Shown: positions 11,701 through 25,218 of the stretch, piece after piece | How positions within the stretch are numbered: position 1 is the stretch's first letter | Layout of the letters: every line of letters begins with the position of its first letter | Assembly: GCF_047663525.1 (NCBI RefSeq) | Contig: NC_092605.1 | Span: 6,634,001-6,698,000 of the forward strand | DNA: 64,000 nt | Reading direction: 5' to 3' | DNA from: Anas platyrhynchos | Taxonomy: Eukaryota; Chordata; Aves; Anseriformes; Anatidae | Notes under the pieces: model-generated | What the model was told of the DNA's origin: nothing | The model's input: only the letters and a program-made list of their open reading frames with translations | The model's database searches: none | Program-made: the position numbers and the translations under genes

Positions 11701-14700
11701 AGTTTGTAGCCAAGGCAGATCTGAAGAGCAAACCAATAAAAGTTTATGTAATTATCCATACCAGCCAACAAAATCAACATGATGATATGCAAATGTCAGT
11801 CATTGTCTATGCTGACTACTACAATTTCTTAAGTATTGAAGCTAATGAAAATTTTGTTTCTGTCTTTATGATAAACATAAGCAAGCTTTAAATCAAATGT
11901 GGTCCTTCTTGCATTACTTTAAGACTTCAGTGTTTTTAATTTAATTTCTAAATGCATTCAAATGTAGGTCTGACATTCTTGTATTTCTCTTAGCTGTCCT
12001 TTTTCTATTTTTAGAGTATTTCCTCATCCTGTTGTTGTGTAAGCAGGTGGTGCATGAAGCACAACCATCTATTGTTTGCAGGTGTGTGCCATAATAAACT
12101 ACATTCATATGGTGGAAGGCCCCAAACCTTTAAACAGAAATACTTCACCATTACCAGAAAGCAAGCTATCTTACCGAGACATCTCCATGGATGATTCTTT
12201 AGCTTGACAAAGAAGAATAAAAGCGTCTATTAATATACTGTACAAGTAAAATAATTTTAAAATAATAATAATTAAAAAAATAAAAAAAATAAAAACACAG
12301 CAATTATCTACCAAAATCAGAGTAAATTCTCTTAGATATTACAAAATCAATTACTTAGTGTTCTACATCCCATTTAAATGTCTCTTTTGCAGTGAAGCTA
12401 AGCTCTTTAACCTCAAATTTCAGCCTGGTCAATTTAAGCTGCCTAGGACATCCAGGTACTCGAAATTTTCCAAAATATTTTGCAATGTACTCCATATCAC
12501 AGGATGTTCATTTAAACTAGATTTCCTTACTTTCCAAAAGACCAATATCTGAAATAATACCTTAATGATAAAAGACAAACACAAAAGTGAAATTATATTA
12601 GTGTGGGGAGAAAAAGAAATCTAATAATCTAAAATTTCCTTCATAAAGACTAGGGAAATATCTCAATTACCTCCAAGTTGGGACCCTGAATCAAATTGTT
12701 GTAGTTCTGTAACAGAACAAAAAGCAACTCAGGCTGCTTCTTCCTCTACATTTGAAGGGTCTGAATTCCAGACCTTGGATTGCATCAGAATAGTGCAATT
12801 CTGGCCTACCTCCAAAAACATGTGCTCCACTAGTGCCTTTCCAGCACCATTAGTTAGATGTTCTCCCTATTCTGCCTAAGATACCTGAGCAACTTCAACA
12901 CACCTACAGCTTAATTTGACCCAACCATGCATTTTTAAGCAGACTTTTAGGTTTTTAAATACACATGTAGTCATTTCCCAAGGCTTCACCCCCACGGGCC
13001 TTTGTTCCTGAAGCAGATACAATGTTTTTACTGCAATACATTAATTACTAAAGAAATAGAAGAGAATCATTTCTTACCCTTTTTCTTCTTACATAAAAAC
13101 CACCATACAGTGAGAGTTATTGCTCCTACGATAAGTATGAGGACAAATGCAGCAATGACTCCTTTCTGCCAAGACGCTAAGATGACTGGAAATACGGAAG
13201 ACATGTTTAAGAGAGTATATACAATGACTGGTCATCATCACTAACTTCTGCATAAAGTGAGCTTTACTACAAATTAACCTTTCTACACAATGCTGAAAGT
13301 CTTTAAGGAGACTTGCATGCAAAGGTCGCTAGTGAGCCTTGCTCTTGTGACAGACATCTCAGTACAACAAAGGGTTGCTTTTAACTTAATATGACTCCTT
13401 TGGCTTTTGAGCATCTGTTAAGCTTTTGTATGTAGGAAAAATAACCTCTGTTTATAAATGTTTCTCTGTCTAACTTCTGCCAATGGTGGAACAAAACCAA
13501 GTAAGGCAGGTATACTTCATAACATCCCTTACATTTAGTAACTTTACATATAACATGACCTCACCTGCCATGATAGCAGAGTATGCAGCTTATTGTAAAA
13601 GTTAACTTACCATTGATGGTTATTGGATGGCTTTTCACATTCACCTTAGCTCGATTAGAAACCATGCAGTAATATGTCCCTGTATCCTGCCTGCTCATTG
13701 TTTCCTTGTGCCACACGATTCTGTCTGTGCTTTCGGTTTTTTCATATAAAAGAGTATCGTGATCAGATTTTTTAAAAATCTTGAAGTGGATTGGCCAAGA
13801 TCCTTCTTTGACAGAGCAGAGAAAAGCAGTCCCACTGCCATCTTCCACATCCCCATATGGAATACTGCCCAAGCTGGCATTCCTGATTGGTACTACAAAG
13901 AAAGGCACAAATGAAACAGATCTCTCTGCTATTAAAAATGACTTTGATGATAAAATACTGTATTGTAGATATACTTGCTTTAATGACATTTTATTTGGCT
14001 AAACAGAGTGAATGCACAGTATTGTTCTGAAATATCTCTGCCAGATTGCATCCTCCAGTAAATATTTCTATACACTCAAAAATAAAGAGGGCATCATAAA
14101 GAAGCAAAGCAGACACAGAAGGAAACTATATCCATTTCCACAGAAGTCAGCCTCTTAAACTCCTTCAGATTCCCACCAGGCCCCAACCTAGAAATTATTT
14201 AGTTTTCAGAAATAATACACTCTGCAGTTTGATAGTACAAATAATTATAATTATTTACAGTTATATAATTATTATTTATAATTATTGTATATATATTATA
14301 AATAATTTATGTACCTATGCTTTCATAGTTATGTAGGGTTACACTGTTTTATACTAACTGCATTATATCTTTCTCGTAACAATAGTAAACATTGTCAGAT
14401 GATGCATTAAAGGCATGAGCAAGTCCTAAATTCTAAACATTACAGGATATAGCAAACAAAAGAAAATAGTCTACATTTGAACAAGTTGTAAGAATATGCA
14501 TAGTGAAAATACAGTTTTTAGGCTACTAATGAAGGAAATAACATATACAGAGCTATCTTACAAATACATGTGAATCAAAACTCATAACTGCATCAGGAAA
14601 AAAAATGTATATACAGTTAACACTTTCTATGGCACAATGCAAGTGGACTGTCACTAGCTTCCCAAAATGCTTTGGATTTGAAGCACCTGCTTTGCTAAAA

Positions 14701-17700
14701 TTACTGAACAAAATTTTTCTGGAACTATTATTAATGTGTTTGGAGCAGGGTCATGGATAACACAACAGAAGTAAATGAGGAGTCATCAAGGCAACACTGG
14801 CACAGAAGCAAAACGAGGAAGCCAAATCTGATATGAAAAGACACTTGTCATGAAAGCTGCATTTATACGAGGAAACTGATTTAGTTGCAAAATGTGGGCT
14901 ACTGCAACTGGCCTCATGACTGTGAGAGAATTGCTATATAAAACAAAATTTTTTTTTTCAGATCTGGTATAGCCAGAAAGGACAGAAAACAGAACTCAGG
15001 AGAGAAAACAGCCACATCAGGAGAGAATAGCTGCAGAAGATAGGTTCATCAGGCTCCAAAATGTGAGTTTCTATTCAGAATTTCCGAACAGTGTCATAGT
15101 ATATACCAAAACACTGCTGTAATGACTGCAATACGCTAGTTCTAGCAAGGATGTGTAAGACACTATAGAAATAGACACTTATTAAAGGACTAAGATTATG
15201 CTTTGTATTTGTTTATTTGTTACTCGTTATTTCAAATTACCTTGACTTTACATTTTACTGGATAAAGTTTTTCACAGTTTTGTATTTCAGCTTCTCTCCA
15301 GTGTTAGCAAAGCATATCCTAGTGGAACTGATGAACTTGATGTGCACTCCTAGCTCTATAATCTAAGCAAAGGCAAATACTGTCATCTGAGACTTTTTTT
15401 AGAGGCCAAGAAAGCAAAGAGCATGTCCTTCAGCTGTGCAATAATCCAACTGACACAGAAGAAATGCAACAGTTCTGGATATATCTGTTCTAGTCATGTA
15501 CAACTCAATGTCAAAACTCACATTTCTTCAGTAAACTCAGAGATAATCCACCTTTTAGCAAGTTTATATTTTTAAAATGAACACAATTTGGATTCAGGCT
15601 AGGACACAACACTGAAAACTCCTTTGAACCACTAGGATCTGAACTATTGTGTGAAAATTTACTACCATCTGCTCGGAGAGCACCAAACAAATCTACAGAA
15701 ATACAGTATGATGGTTAAAATCCCACCAAAACAAGCCGCTCTTACCCACGTAAGAACCAACACGCACATATGTTTTAAGAGTTATCAGTATCAGATTCTT
15801 GTAGCTTACTATGAAACAGTTTTTTGCTTTCTGAAGTTGCTCTTCACATCTACCAATTGCACACTTGCAAATCACAGCTTTTTCACTAGCATGCTCCTTC
15901 TTGAAGTAGTGTTAAGATACCCATATAATAACTTCATTACCATTTGCAGGAGCTGCAAATAACTTCAATATCATTCATATAAATAACTTCAATATCATTA
16001 CATATGCAATAAATCCAGACCTATGGAAATCAAATGTGGAAAAAATTTATCTGGTTCTGAATTTTTTAATCGTTATTTTACTGAAACAGCTTTTGTTGTT
16101 CAAATTTTTGAACACTGAAATCATTTATGCTTTGCCAGTAAGACTACTTCTACAACAGGATTTCAAGTCAGATGTCTTTTGCATTAAAATAAACTCAGCT
16201 GTAATTAACTCAGTTCTGACTACTATCAAGATTGTTACTTCATTGACAAATAGTCTGATACAGATCTCCAACTATTTTTACTCCATTTGAACAAGGATTT
16301 ATAAACATTTTGAATGAAATAATGCTTTTATTATAATAAACTATAAAGCTTTTATAAAGCATCCATTTTGCTTAGTCTATAATATGCCACTTCAAGCAGT
16401 TTCAAGAATCAAAATATGGCATTAGACAAGAAGCATTGAACAGACTTACCTATTACTGTGATGTTGAGAATATTGCTAGTTTTCACGCCGCTAGAGTGAT
16501 TATTTCTAGCTTCACATTTGTATCCTCTTTTGTCATTTTGTCTAATATTTTCATCCAAGAATGTAGCATATGTGTCATTAATTACCACTTTCTTAACTTC
16601 ATTTCCTTTGTAGAATGTGAATGTTATTGGCGGTGTTCCCATCATTAAACGACAGATCAACTGTAGAGGTTTCCCCAGCACCACCTCCGGTAAACCACTG
16701 ACAACAGAAAGAGTTGGCTTGGAGACCGGAGCTAAAATGGGAAGAAAAAAAGTGTTGCCAATTATATTACATAAGACTCAAAGATACAATATTATTTTAT
16801 ATAAAACATTCAAATATACACTATTTAGCTAGTTTCCACACCCAACCTATACGGGAAGCTCCTGCTCATCGACAGAATGGAAGCAAGAGGATGACTTGAA
16901 CAAAGAAAAAACAGATAACAAAACATACATATATGATTTAGACTAAAACAGCATGCAAGCAGCATGCAAAGAAAACCAAGAAAAGGTCAGTAAAACAGCT
17001 GTGGATCATCCAAACTCGAGAGCTAGCTCTTACCCAAGGAGCAAATATATAGAGTAAAATAATCTGGAGGTAAAGTAACATCACATGTATTATCTGAGAT
17101 GGATACTCTAGCATCTAATCAGGGACCTCTGTTTCTGCAGTGAGTTACAACCCAATTAATCCCCCTTTACAGACTTGAGAACTGACTGTGCTTGTTCCAT
17201 GATGGGGAAGGAAACTAGGGTGTTTATAAACAGTGTGCTGGTCAGGGGGTTGTATAGATAGCAAAAAATTTGGCTTTTCTGGAGTACAGTCATCCAGATG
17301 ACCTCTGTCTCTCATGGCTTTCTGCCTGGAGGGTCAGGGGAAGAGATTCAAGGTAGCTACTGACAGAGTTTCAGATCAAACTGGTGAGTTAAATGGTTGC
17401 AGATCATTCCCAGCTCCTGCAAATGGTAATGAACGAGAGCTTATTTGGCACCTAGCAGAACCAAGTGAACAGGACAGAAGGGAAGACATGCTATCTCCTT
17501 TCCTCTAGGGCCAAGCCTGTAACAGCCTCACTTGACTAAGATAACAATAGGTCAAATCCTCTACAACTAAAGCGTGTAAGCACATCTCACAGAAATTAAT
17601 ATTCCAAAAACTTATGAACACCCTTGTAGTTCATGAAGTAGAAGAGATGGATTTGTAAAAAGATGAGCCTATTTATAAGTTTATGGCTTTGATTTCTTTT

Positions 17701-20700
17701 TTTTTTTTTCCACTGGGTTCTAACCTTCTGTATCTACTCACCATAAACACTTATCCTTACAGGTTTGCTCTCCTTGACAATTCCTTTTACTTCAGCCTTA
17801 CAGATATAGGATCCAGTATCATTCACATTAACTCTCATTGTTAGGTTTCTAGAATTTTTCAACAAGATGTCTCCATTTGAATTTCTCCGTAATATAGAGA
17901 AATTAGCTTTTCGAAAACCACTAATGCTGCAACTCAAAGTTAATTCTTTATTTTCATCAAGCTTGCTCAGAGAAGCAGACAATATTGGCTTGGGGAATAA
18001 CTCTGTAAGATAAAAAGAGAAATCATTCGAATTGAGCATAAAAGAATGTGACTGCCTATCCCAAATTATACAGAATGAAGCATATAGAGAAAGATTACAA
18101 TCAGGACAAAAACCCATCATGCTATTGTAATATAATAATATTTTCAGGGAAAACAGAAATGTAACAATTGCTTGGAATCCACATCCCATATGTGGAAAGT
18201 ATTTTGAAGTATTATTTTAGTTGGAAAGTATTAGTGGCAGGAAAAAATCAGAAATCTAAATCTAAATAGCCTTTAAATTAGGGAAAATTTATACTTGGAT
18301 CTGGACATTACCTTTGCAGATCTACCAAATTCGAATTTAAATATTTCTTCACTGAGTAAAATCTAAGGTGAACAGAGGTCTTACCTGCCACAACAACATT
18401 GAGTTTGGTGGTTTTAGATGCTCTCCCTTGCTCCACCTTACACAGGTATTCACCACTGTCCTCTAGAGTAGCAACTGCAGAATATTTCAAAAGTTTCTCA
18501 TCTCGTACACTATTCAGTATTGTTTTGTTTTTCTGAAGTATGATTTCAATGTCACGCATTCGAGCTACTACAGTTGAGCATTCAAACTCTATTCTGTCTC
18601 CTTCTGTAATATTACTTGTGGACTTGATGATCAGAGAAGGCTTTATAAATGGTTCTGAAAGAGAATACATATAATATCAGAATCCAACTTTTTAATTATG
18701 GCAAGCAAAGAAATGTAAAATGAAAAGTTAAGCAACTTACCCTTGACAGTAACAAGTGTTCTGTTGCTGGGTTCTGAACTTTCAAGTTCAGAGTTTATAT
18801 ATTTCACAAATCTCCTACCAAAACAGTCAAAGTACAAAATATTATCCCCCTCTTCAACAGAAAATTCCACTGTAGAAAAATTCCTGTATGCCTCAAATAC
18901 AAGTTTTTCTTTAGGAGTTGAATTTGTCTTTGTCTTCCGGAAAAGAAAATGTAAAGGAGGTACTTCTTCTGGCAGCTCACAACGTAATTTTACAACTTCA
19001 CCCTCTAAAACTTCTCTTTTCTCAGCAGTCAGGATTGGTTTGGTCATTCCTTACAGCAGAAAACAAGGAAAGAAATAGTTTGATTTGGGGTGATGCAGTG
19101 ATCTATCTCTGATGACTATGGTATCGATTTATGCTAATGGACAGATACAAATAATTTGCAAATACTGGATCTGTTTGTTTTGTTTGTTTTACTATTATTA
19201 TTATTTATTATTGTAACTATATTATTGTAACTATTTAACACAGGACAAATGTTTTCCTAGTTGCTTTTCCAAGAGGCAAAACATCACTTTCAGTCAAGAA
19301 TACATGACTAGAAAGAGTATAGACAGAGGTTGCCCCTGTTCTCAGAAAAGATGAAGGAACAAGACAGAAAGACAGATATAAAATTATCTACAAAAGTAGT
19401 CCACCACTGATACTAGCTTTGGCAACAGCTATTACAAGGTGGCAATCTTTGTTTCCAGCTTTTCCAGTAATTTAGTCTCCCCCACCAATGTATTTACAGT
19501 CTATGGGTGCAAGCTTTCATAAATAACGCTTTCTCTAGTCTCAGGGATAGAGCATGGGAAGGTGGCTCAGGAGGCATGAATTCCATTTTTGACTGTCACT
19601 GATCTGCCAGGTAAGCTTGGGACTGAGATTTCATTTCTGTGCCTTAACATGAGGACTTAGTACTCAACTCTTGTAAAGCACTGGGATGTCTAAGGACAAA
19701 AAACCTTTTGCAAGATACCCTATTTAGCACTGGCTATTGTCACTTACCCCGAGAGGTTTCTCTTTTTGTATCTTAGAAAACTGACATGTTTGAAAGAATA
19801 CTCACCTGTTACCCAAACATGTAACGATTTACTAGATTTTGTCTTTCCATCTGCTTTCACAGTACATTCATATTCTCCTGTATCTGCAGATCTAGCGATA
19901 GGTACTTCATATCGTGCAACTTCTTCGTCTGATACAATCATATATACAAGCTTGCCATCCTTAAAAATTGTAATATTATGCTGTAGGTGGAAATTGGCAC
20001 TTTTGCTAATATCAGCATGGCATATAATTGACATAGGATCTCCATTCTTCACTTTGGCAGATGGCTCAGCCCTGATTTCAACACTGTTGAAGGTAAAAAC
20101 TTGATGGAGAAAATAAAAAGAGAGTTATATTATCTTCAAATTGTCTAACATAAAACTGTTACTGATTAAAATGTAGTAGCTTGAGATAAAATTAATTCAT
20201 TGTATCCTAGTAGCAAGTGTTATCATTTTTGTGGTCAGATCTCACAGATGTTGACAGTAGTAGCAGCTTTACGTTTCTCTGCACCAGTATATTAGATGCC
20301 CCTACTGATTATCTCAACATGCAATGTTCATCTCCTCACTCTCTGCCTTGGGCAATTGAGAAAATCACTGATTTGGCCAAATCTGCTAAATTCCCTAGAA
20401 GAGCAGAGAACATTGGAGTAGATTTGCACCTATTTCTTGTTTTTCCTTATTTCTTGTAGTTTGTTGTCTCCAGATCCTTTTGTCTGGAGATCTGAGAGAT
20501 TAACAAAAGTTTGTATATCTTTTTGTCTGAATAAACTGAAGAATGACAGCATAACCCAGTTTAGAGTTGTATTAAACCCCAAGTCACTTCATCCCTAAAC
20601 ATATAACAGAAATCTCTGAAGTTATTCCAGCATTTATTTATTTTTTTTAAATCTGAAAGTAAGATTAGGGTTATGTTAAATTTAATTTTAAACATGTAAT

Positions 20701-22178
20701 TTGCAAATATGCAAATTTCATTTTAAACATGTAATGTACATACTTGGGATAATCTCAAATCTATACTTTAGGAAAACTGGAGCATAGCAAAAGATATTTG
20801 GGTTCAAGTTCTGCAAGCAAACTTGTACATGCCTAACTTTACACTGTGACATGTCCCACGATCATACACTCAAGAATCCTTAACAACCATATGGCTTTAA
20901 ATAATCTAAATACAGAATCATATACAGAACTAATGTCTTTATTTAATTTATAATTTAAACTTTCCAGCCCTTGAAAAAATGTGTTGAATACAATATTCCT
21001 ACTAAAAATGAACAAATAAAAAACAGCTAAGTAGTTTAACAAGCTAAGTTTATAATAGCATTAACACATACAGTGTTTCTGTGTTTATAACCACAGGAAT
21101 GATAGATACTATGTAACAAAATTTTATAATTATCATAATATCAGTATAATAATTCTTTTATTCACGCAGCTCAATGAACAAGTACAGGGAAAACTTTTGA
21201 GTGCACTCATTTTCCCTTCCCATAGAAATTACAGATTTGGATATGCATACTTTTCCCCATGATTTTTATTAGAAATTAGGTACCTGAACAGTAAAAATTT
21301 TCTACTATGTCCAGTTATCAGATATTTACAATTTGCCAAGGAGATTTTGGGCCATAAAAATCAATACAGTACTTTTTGTACATGTGCAGACTACGTGACA
21401 CAGAGGAGCAGGCATTTCTTGATAGATGGAGAAAAGCAAGGATGCAGAGTGTACATGCTCAGAGCCAACAAGATGCAAACATAAAAAGTAAAAGCATTTC
21501 TTTCAGGACACAAGTTCTATACTCTGCTCAGACATGTTCATGGAATATTTTGCAAGAAAAAGAGCAAAAGAGAGTGAACATAACTTTGTTTACTTTTAAA
21601 ACTAATAGAAAATACAAGTAGTTGAATTTCCCCTCCCATCTTTTCTCATTTGTGGGAGCAAGCAAATTGGTCTAGGAAAAAAATCACCAAAACATTGATT
21701 AAAAATCTGAGCAGCACATATCTCTGCACATATCTCTTTTAAACACTTTACTAAGAAACACCACCAAGTATAATCTTTTTTTTTTTTTTTTTTATGGCCA
21801 AATTTTGTAGAGATTTAGTACAGCAAACCAGATAAACTCTGTTATGGATGCACACTAACTAAAGAGAAAGCAGTTAAATTACGTCTTTTAAATACGTATG
21901 TGAAAAAACAAAACAAAAACAAAACCACAAAAAAACTATCATTACCTACCTCTTTCCTGAGTGTAAACTCCTGAACCTGAAAAAAGTGAAAAGCAATGTT
22001 ATTTTCAAAGTTTACAGATTGAGAGACAGCATTAAAAACACTAAAGAGTTATCAAAAAAACTAACAAACCAAACCAACCGACCAGCCAAACAACAAAACA
22101 CAGAAGCACATGTACCCATCCAGATACTTAGTTATTAAACTTACACTGCAAGAAAATCACCAGAAGAGCAAGATGCAT
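8759..22178 (-). CDS. PECAM1: PECAM1 (CD31), Ig-superfamily adhesion receptor
   Basis: Endothelial and leukocyte membrane receptor whose family binds itself through domains 1-2 and recruits SHP phosphatases through tail tyrosines. Coding exons in transcript order: 22178-22145 (ATG, MHLALLVIFLQ signal), 21976-21950, 20099-19806 (Ig1), 19049-18741 (Ig2), 18654-18385 (Ig3), 18002-17742 (Ig4), 16731-16450 (Ig5), 13892-13611 (Ig6), 13185-13078 (transmembrane), 12706-12671, 12202-12175, 11720-11650, 10950-10894, 8827-8759 (ITIM VEYTEV, Tyr near residue 697). Each Ig exon is phase 1-1 and carries the paired Cys. The linkers SKPTL and VILASWQKG and the tail SMEMSR and NSTNEKL match mammalian PECAM1. 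An in-frame TAG lies upstream of the ATG once the 5' exon is joined. The model reaches about 709 residues. The 3'-terminal coding exon, normally carrying a second TxYSEV motif, was not securely located. Confidence 0.93.
8887..8958. repeat. MITE-like imperfect palindrome
   Basis: GGGCCTGATCCTAC at 8887-8900 is the reverse complement, with one mismatch, of GCAGGATCAGGCCC at 8945-8958. The inner part also pairs loosely (CACTGAAATTAATGG against CGACTTTGATAGGTG). The arms and the inner motif of the type ATTGAAGTCAATGG resemble an old palindromic non-autonomous element common in turtle, crocodile and bird DNA. It sits 59 bases from the PECAM1 ITIM exon, inside the intron before it. Family assignment is from memory. 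Confidence 0.5.
12671..12706 (-). CDS. PECAM1: 36-base juxtamembrane exon of PECAM1
   Basis: Acceptor TTTTGTTCTGTTACAG and donor GTAATT frame a 36-base exon in phase 1-1, encoding LQQFDSGSQLG between the transmembrane exon and the exon ending SSMEMSR. In human PECAM1, as I know it, the transmembrane exon joins almost directly to KQMPVEMSR, so these 12 residues look like an avian or sauropsid addition. Skipping it keeps the frame, so it could be a cassette exon. Confidence 0.6.
14221..14325. repeat. AT-rich low-complexity tract
   Basis: About 100 bases made almost only of TAATTATA and TATATATTATAA units in the PECAM1 intron between the Ig5 and Ig6 exons. It is simple sequence with no coding signal. 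Confidence 0.7.
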
Positions 22179-22185
22179 CTCGTTC

Positions 22186-25156
22186 CTGAAGAACAGACAC
22201 TTAATTACAAAATAAAACAATATTCATCATCAGAGGTAATTTGCTACCAGGTCCTCAAATCAGTTTCTTTTTTTTTAAAAAAAAAAAAAAAATTGTTTTA
22301 TGGAAACTAATAAAATTCTGCCATTAAAATTTGTACATTTTTGCAAATCTTCAACTGAAACTGGCCAGATCAAGTAATCGTTCCCATTACTGGAAACTGG
22401 AAATGGCAAACAATGAGAATCTATCTGCTGCTCCCAGGCAGATTACTGTTCAGGAAGTGACTGGACTTTTCCTGAGGGCGCCACCAAATGCATTTGCTTT
22501 GTTTAATTTCTTAAGGTGTATTAAAAAAACAAGAAGGTCCAGTGACATTTATCCTGCAGTTCCTGTCAATACGGGTATTTTTAAGTCACAATTAACCATT
22601 TACGAACACAAATTACATCCATTATTTGACCTCTGCAGATCCTTGAGCAAATATTTCTCTTCATCCTGGTATGGAAAACTCATTCAGAGAATACATATAC
22701 ATAATTATTCACTTTTCCCCTTTACCTCCATATCTAGGTCACTTGCCTTTGCTATGGCAAACCACAGCTTTACCATAGAGTTCACAATAAATTCAAATTA
22801 ATTCAGAAACCATAGCAACTGTTGGGTTACACTAGAATATTGGCAGGTGGACCTCTTATGCTACCATCATATATCAAAAGCATAGAAGGGCACAAGTTTT
22901 GTGCAGTTAGGACAGTGAAAAACATACACAACTACAAAACTTTAAACCCACAACAGTTTGGAGTTTCATTTCCCTACGGAGAGCTGAAGGAGCACTTGCA
23001 CAATCTGAAACAGAGAATGCTCAAGAGTTAAATCTGCCAGTAGCTTGAAACTGTTTGAATTCAGACGTCCCTGAGAGATCTGCTGACCTTTCCTGTGTCA
23101 TTTAATTTTGTGCAATAATAAAAGTTGCCTGACAGTATTACAGCCATGCCAGAATGAGGGATGATTAATTTTGCATCCAAAATACTGAAAGCATAAACTG
23201 AATGTGAACCAAAGAAGAGGAAAAGATGCATAATATTCTACTTCAGCATTTCAGTTGTTCTAAATGTCTGCCTGAGATACTGTAAGGAACTGATGTAAAA
23301 TACAGAACACTTGAATTACTCAACTTCCTTTAACAAATGGACGGTTTGGGGGGCTTTTTTGGTTGTTTGTTTGTTTTTTCTGATTACAGATGAAAATCTG
23401 AAGAAAGTAAAAGGCCTAAAGACACGGAAATCAGTAGTTGAATTTGTGCTGTAAATGAATATTTATGAAGAAAACTAAAACGTAATAATTATCCAAAACC
23501 CCAGTTTCTTGAAATTCAGATGGGAAGGGGGTGAGAGAGATGGGCATAACAAGGAAAGCAAGAAGATTACAGAGATATTGTCCTGTCCCTACCCCTGCTC
23601 TTCTACTTTCCTTACTTTGGTACTATGCATGTTTTTTAAGTCTTAAATAATCTGTCACTGCAGAAGTAGCAAATTTAAGCACCAATATGATATTCCCAGA
23701 TAACATTTACCATTTAGTTCATAACTTCAAAGGAACATGCAGCACATTTATTTGTTTATCAATCAACTTTTAAGTCAAACTGAAGTCATTCCACTTGAGC
23801 CGTAACACTGACTCAGGTTATAGGCTTGATAAAGTGAGGTGAAATCATGTACTTCAAAAAGTGTTCCTCACTTAAGTCACATTAACTCCCTAAGATCTTA
23901 ACTCCCTAAGTAGTGATTTATTTAGTTATTTGTGAAAATCTAGTGCTCAACTCTTAATTCCTTAGTTTCTTTCATTTGCAGACTGAGTCAATGCTTTATA
24001 TTATTTCCAGAGTCATATTACAGGCTTATTAAAACACTACTTAAAACAATATTAAATACATTCACAGAAATCTATAAATGAGATGTACAGTTCTCATAAG
24101 CTTCACTGCTTATATGAACCCCCTTTTCCTTTTTTTTTTCCTCTTGGGGACAATGAAAGCTGTATGTTTTGCCCCAAACAATAGTTTTAAAAGTGTACTC
24201 TAACACTTGTATTACACACAGAACTGTGGCATTGTGTGAAGGGAAACAGGAGGGAAACACTCTGCAGTTTAACAATGTATCAGCAATACCAACCAACATC
24301 TATTTAGCTATTTTGCAGGGAGAGTGTTATTTTGAAGGGAGAGAGTGCAGAATGGTACAATAGTCATAGCATTTAATGAATAAGAACCAAGCTGGTTAAC
24401 TAGCAATAGTATTTCTTCTGCTTAATCCAGTCTGTTTGAATTACACCACCAAAAAAAGACCAGTGGTTTGGCTAGTTGCCAAAACAGGTCTCCAGAGCCA
24501 GGTAAAGGAAAGGAGAATTAGGATACACAGCAGATGGAAAACAAAAGTTTGATAAACTTTTGCTATTGATAACAAAAAATAGGAAGGAAGGAAGGAAGGA
24601 AGGAAGGAAGGAAGGAAGGAAGGAGATTTACCTCTTCCCCCATAAAAGAATTCAGCACTACATACAAAGTTCAGCAAAACCATACCAATCTTTCCCACAA
24701 GGGGACAAAGGCTCTCCTCTACAGAGAGGGAAAGACAAAGTGGGTGTGAGCTAATATTCTTCAGAGCGATCCAATAAGGTCAAGTTCAGAACCAGGCTAG
24801 TTTCAGACTGGGCTGAAAGGTCATCTTTTAGGACAAACTAGGTCAGTAGTACAGTTTAATAGTGCTAAAACCAAAGGCTGTTGTGAGACGTCACTCACAA
24901 GCCAAAGACGTTCCATTTGATCTCTTAGTCTGATTAGACCGTCATATTCTTGATAAGCCCTCAACATTGTTCTGAGGAGGAAAATCTAGCTGGTATTGGC
25001 CAAAATCCAAGGGATAAACTCAGCTGCAGGAATTTAAGCCAAAATGTTATGAAATATGGGAGAAAAGCATTTCAAAGAGGAAGGAATGGCTTGAGACTGT
25101 CTTCCATTGTTAAACTGGAAATCATATTGACTTAAAGAATATAAACTTAAACGTAC
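22186..25156. other. First PECAM1 intron, no further gene supported
   Basis: The ATG exon of PECAM1 spans 22185-22145, with acceptor GTTCTTCAG just before it, so this stretch is the intron separating it from the 5' exon at 25218-25157. It holds a 156-codon + strand open frame (22331-22801) with no recognisable domain, probably chance, and a tetranucleotide repeat. Confidence 0.5.
24581..24624. repeat. (GGAA)n microsatellite
   Basis: About eleven tandem AGGA/GGAA units without interruption. Tandem GGAA is also an ETS-factor core, but nothing else here marks an enhancer. Confidence 0.9.
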
Positions 25157-25218
25157 CTGTGCTAGTAGTATAGCTGTACATTTTCCTAAATCATCTCGTA
25201 GTCTCTGAAGATGTTTTT
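25157..25218 (-). other. PECAM1: Candidate 5' untranslated exon of PECAM1
   Basis: On the minus strand acceptor ACTTGTTTCAG and donor GTACGT frame 62 bases. Joined to the ATG exon (acceptor at 22186), it supplies an in-frame TAG upstream of the PECAM1 ATG, fixing the start. It contains a tiny upstream frame (ATGATTTAG) and a second ATG whose 16-codon frame crosses the junction and overlaps the main ATG in another frame. The exon is inferred from splice signals only. Confidence 0.45.

Noticed and set aside
22331-22801. 156-codon + strand open frame inside the first PECAM1 intron
   Set aside because: No domain, no splice context and AT-rich unbiased composition. Chance is the simplest reading.
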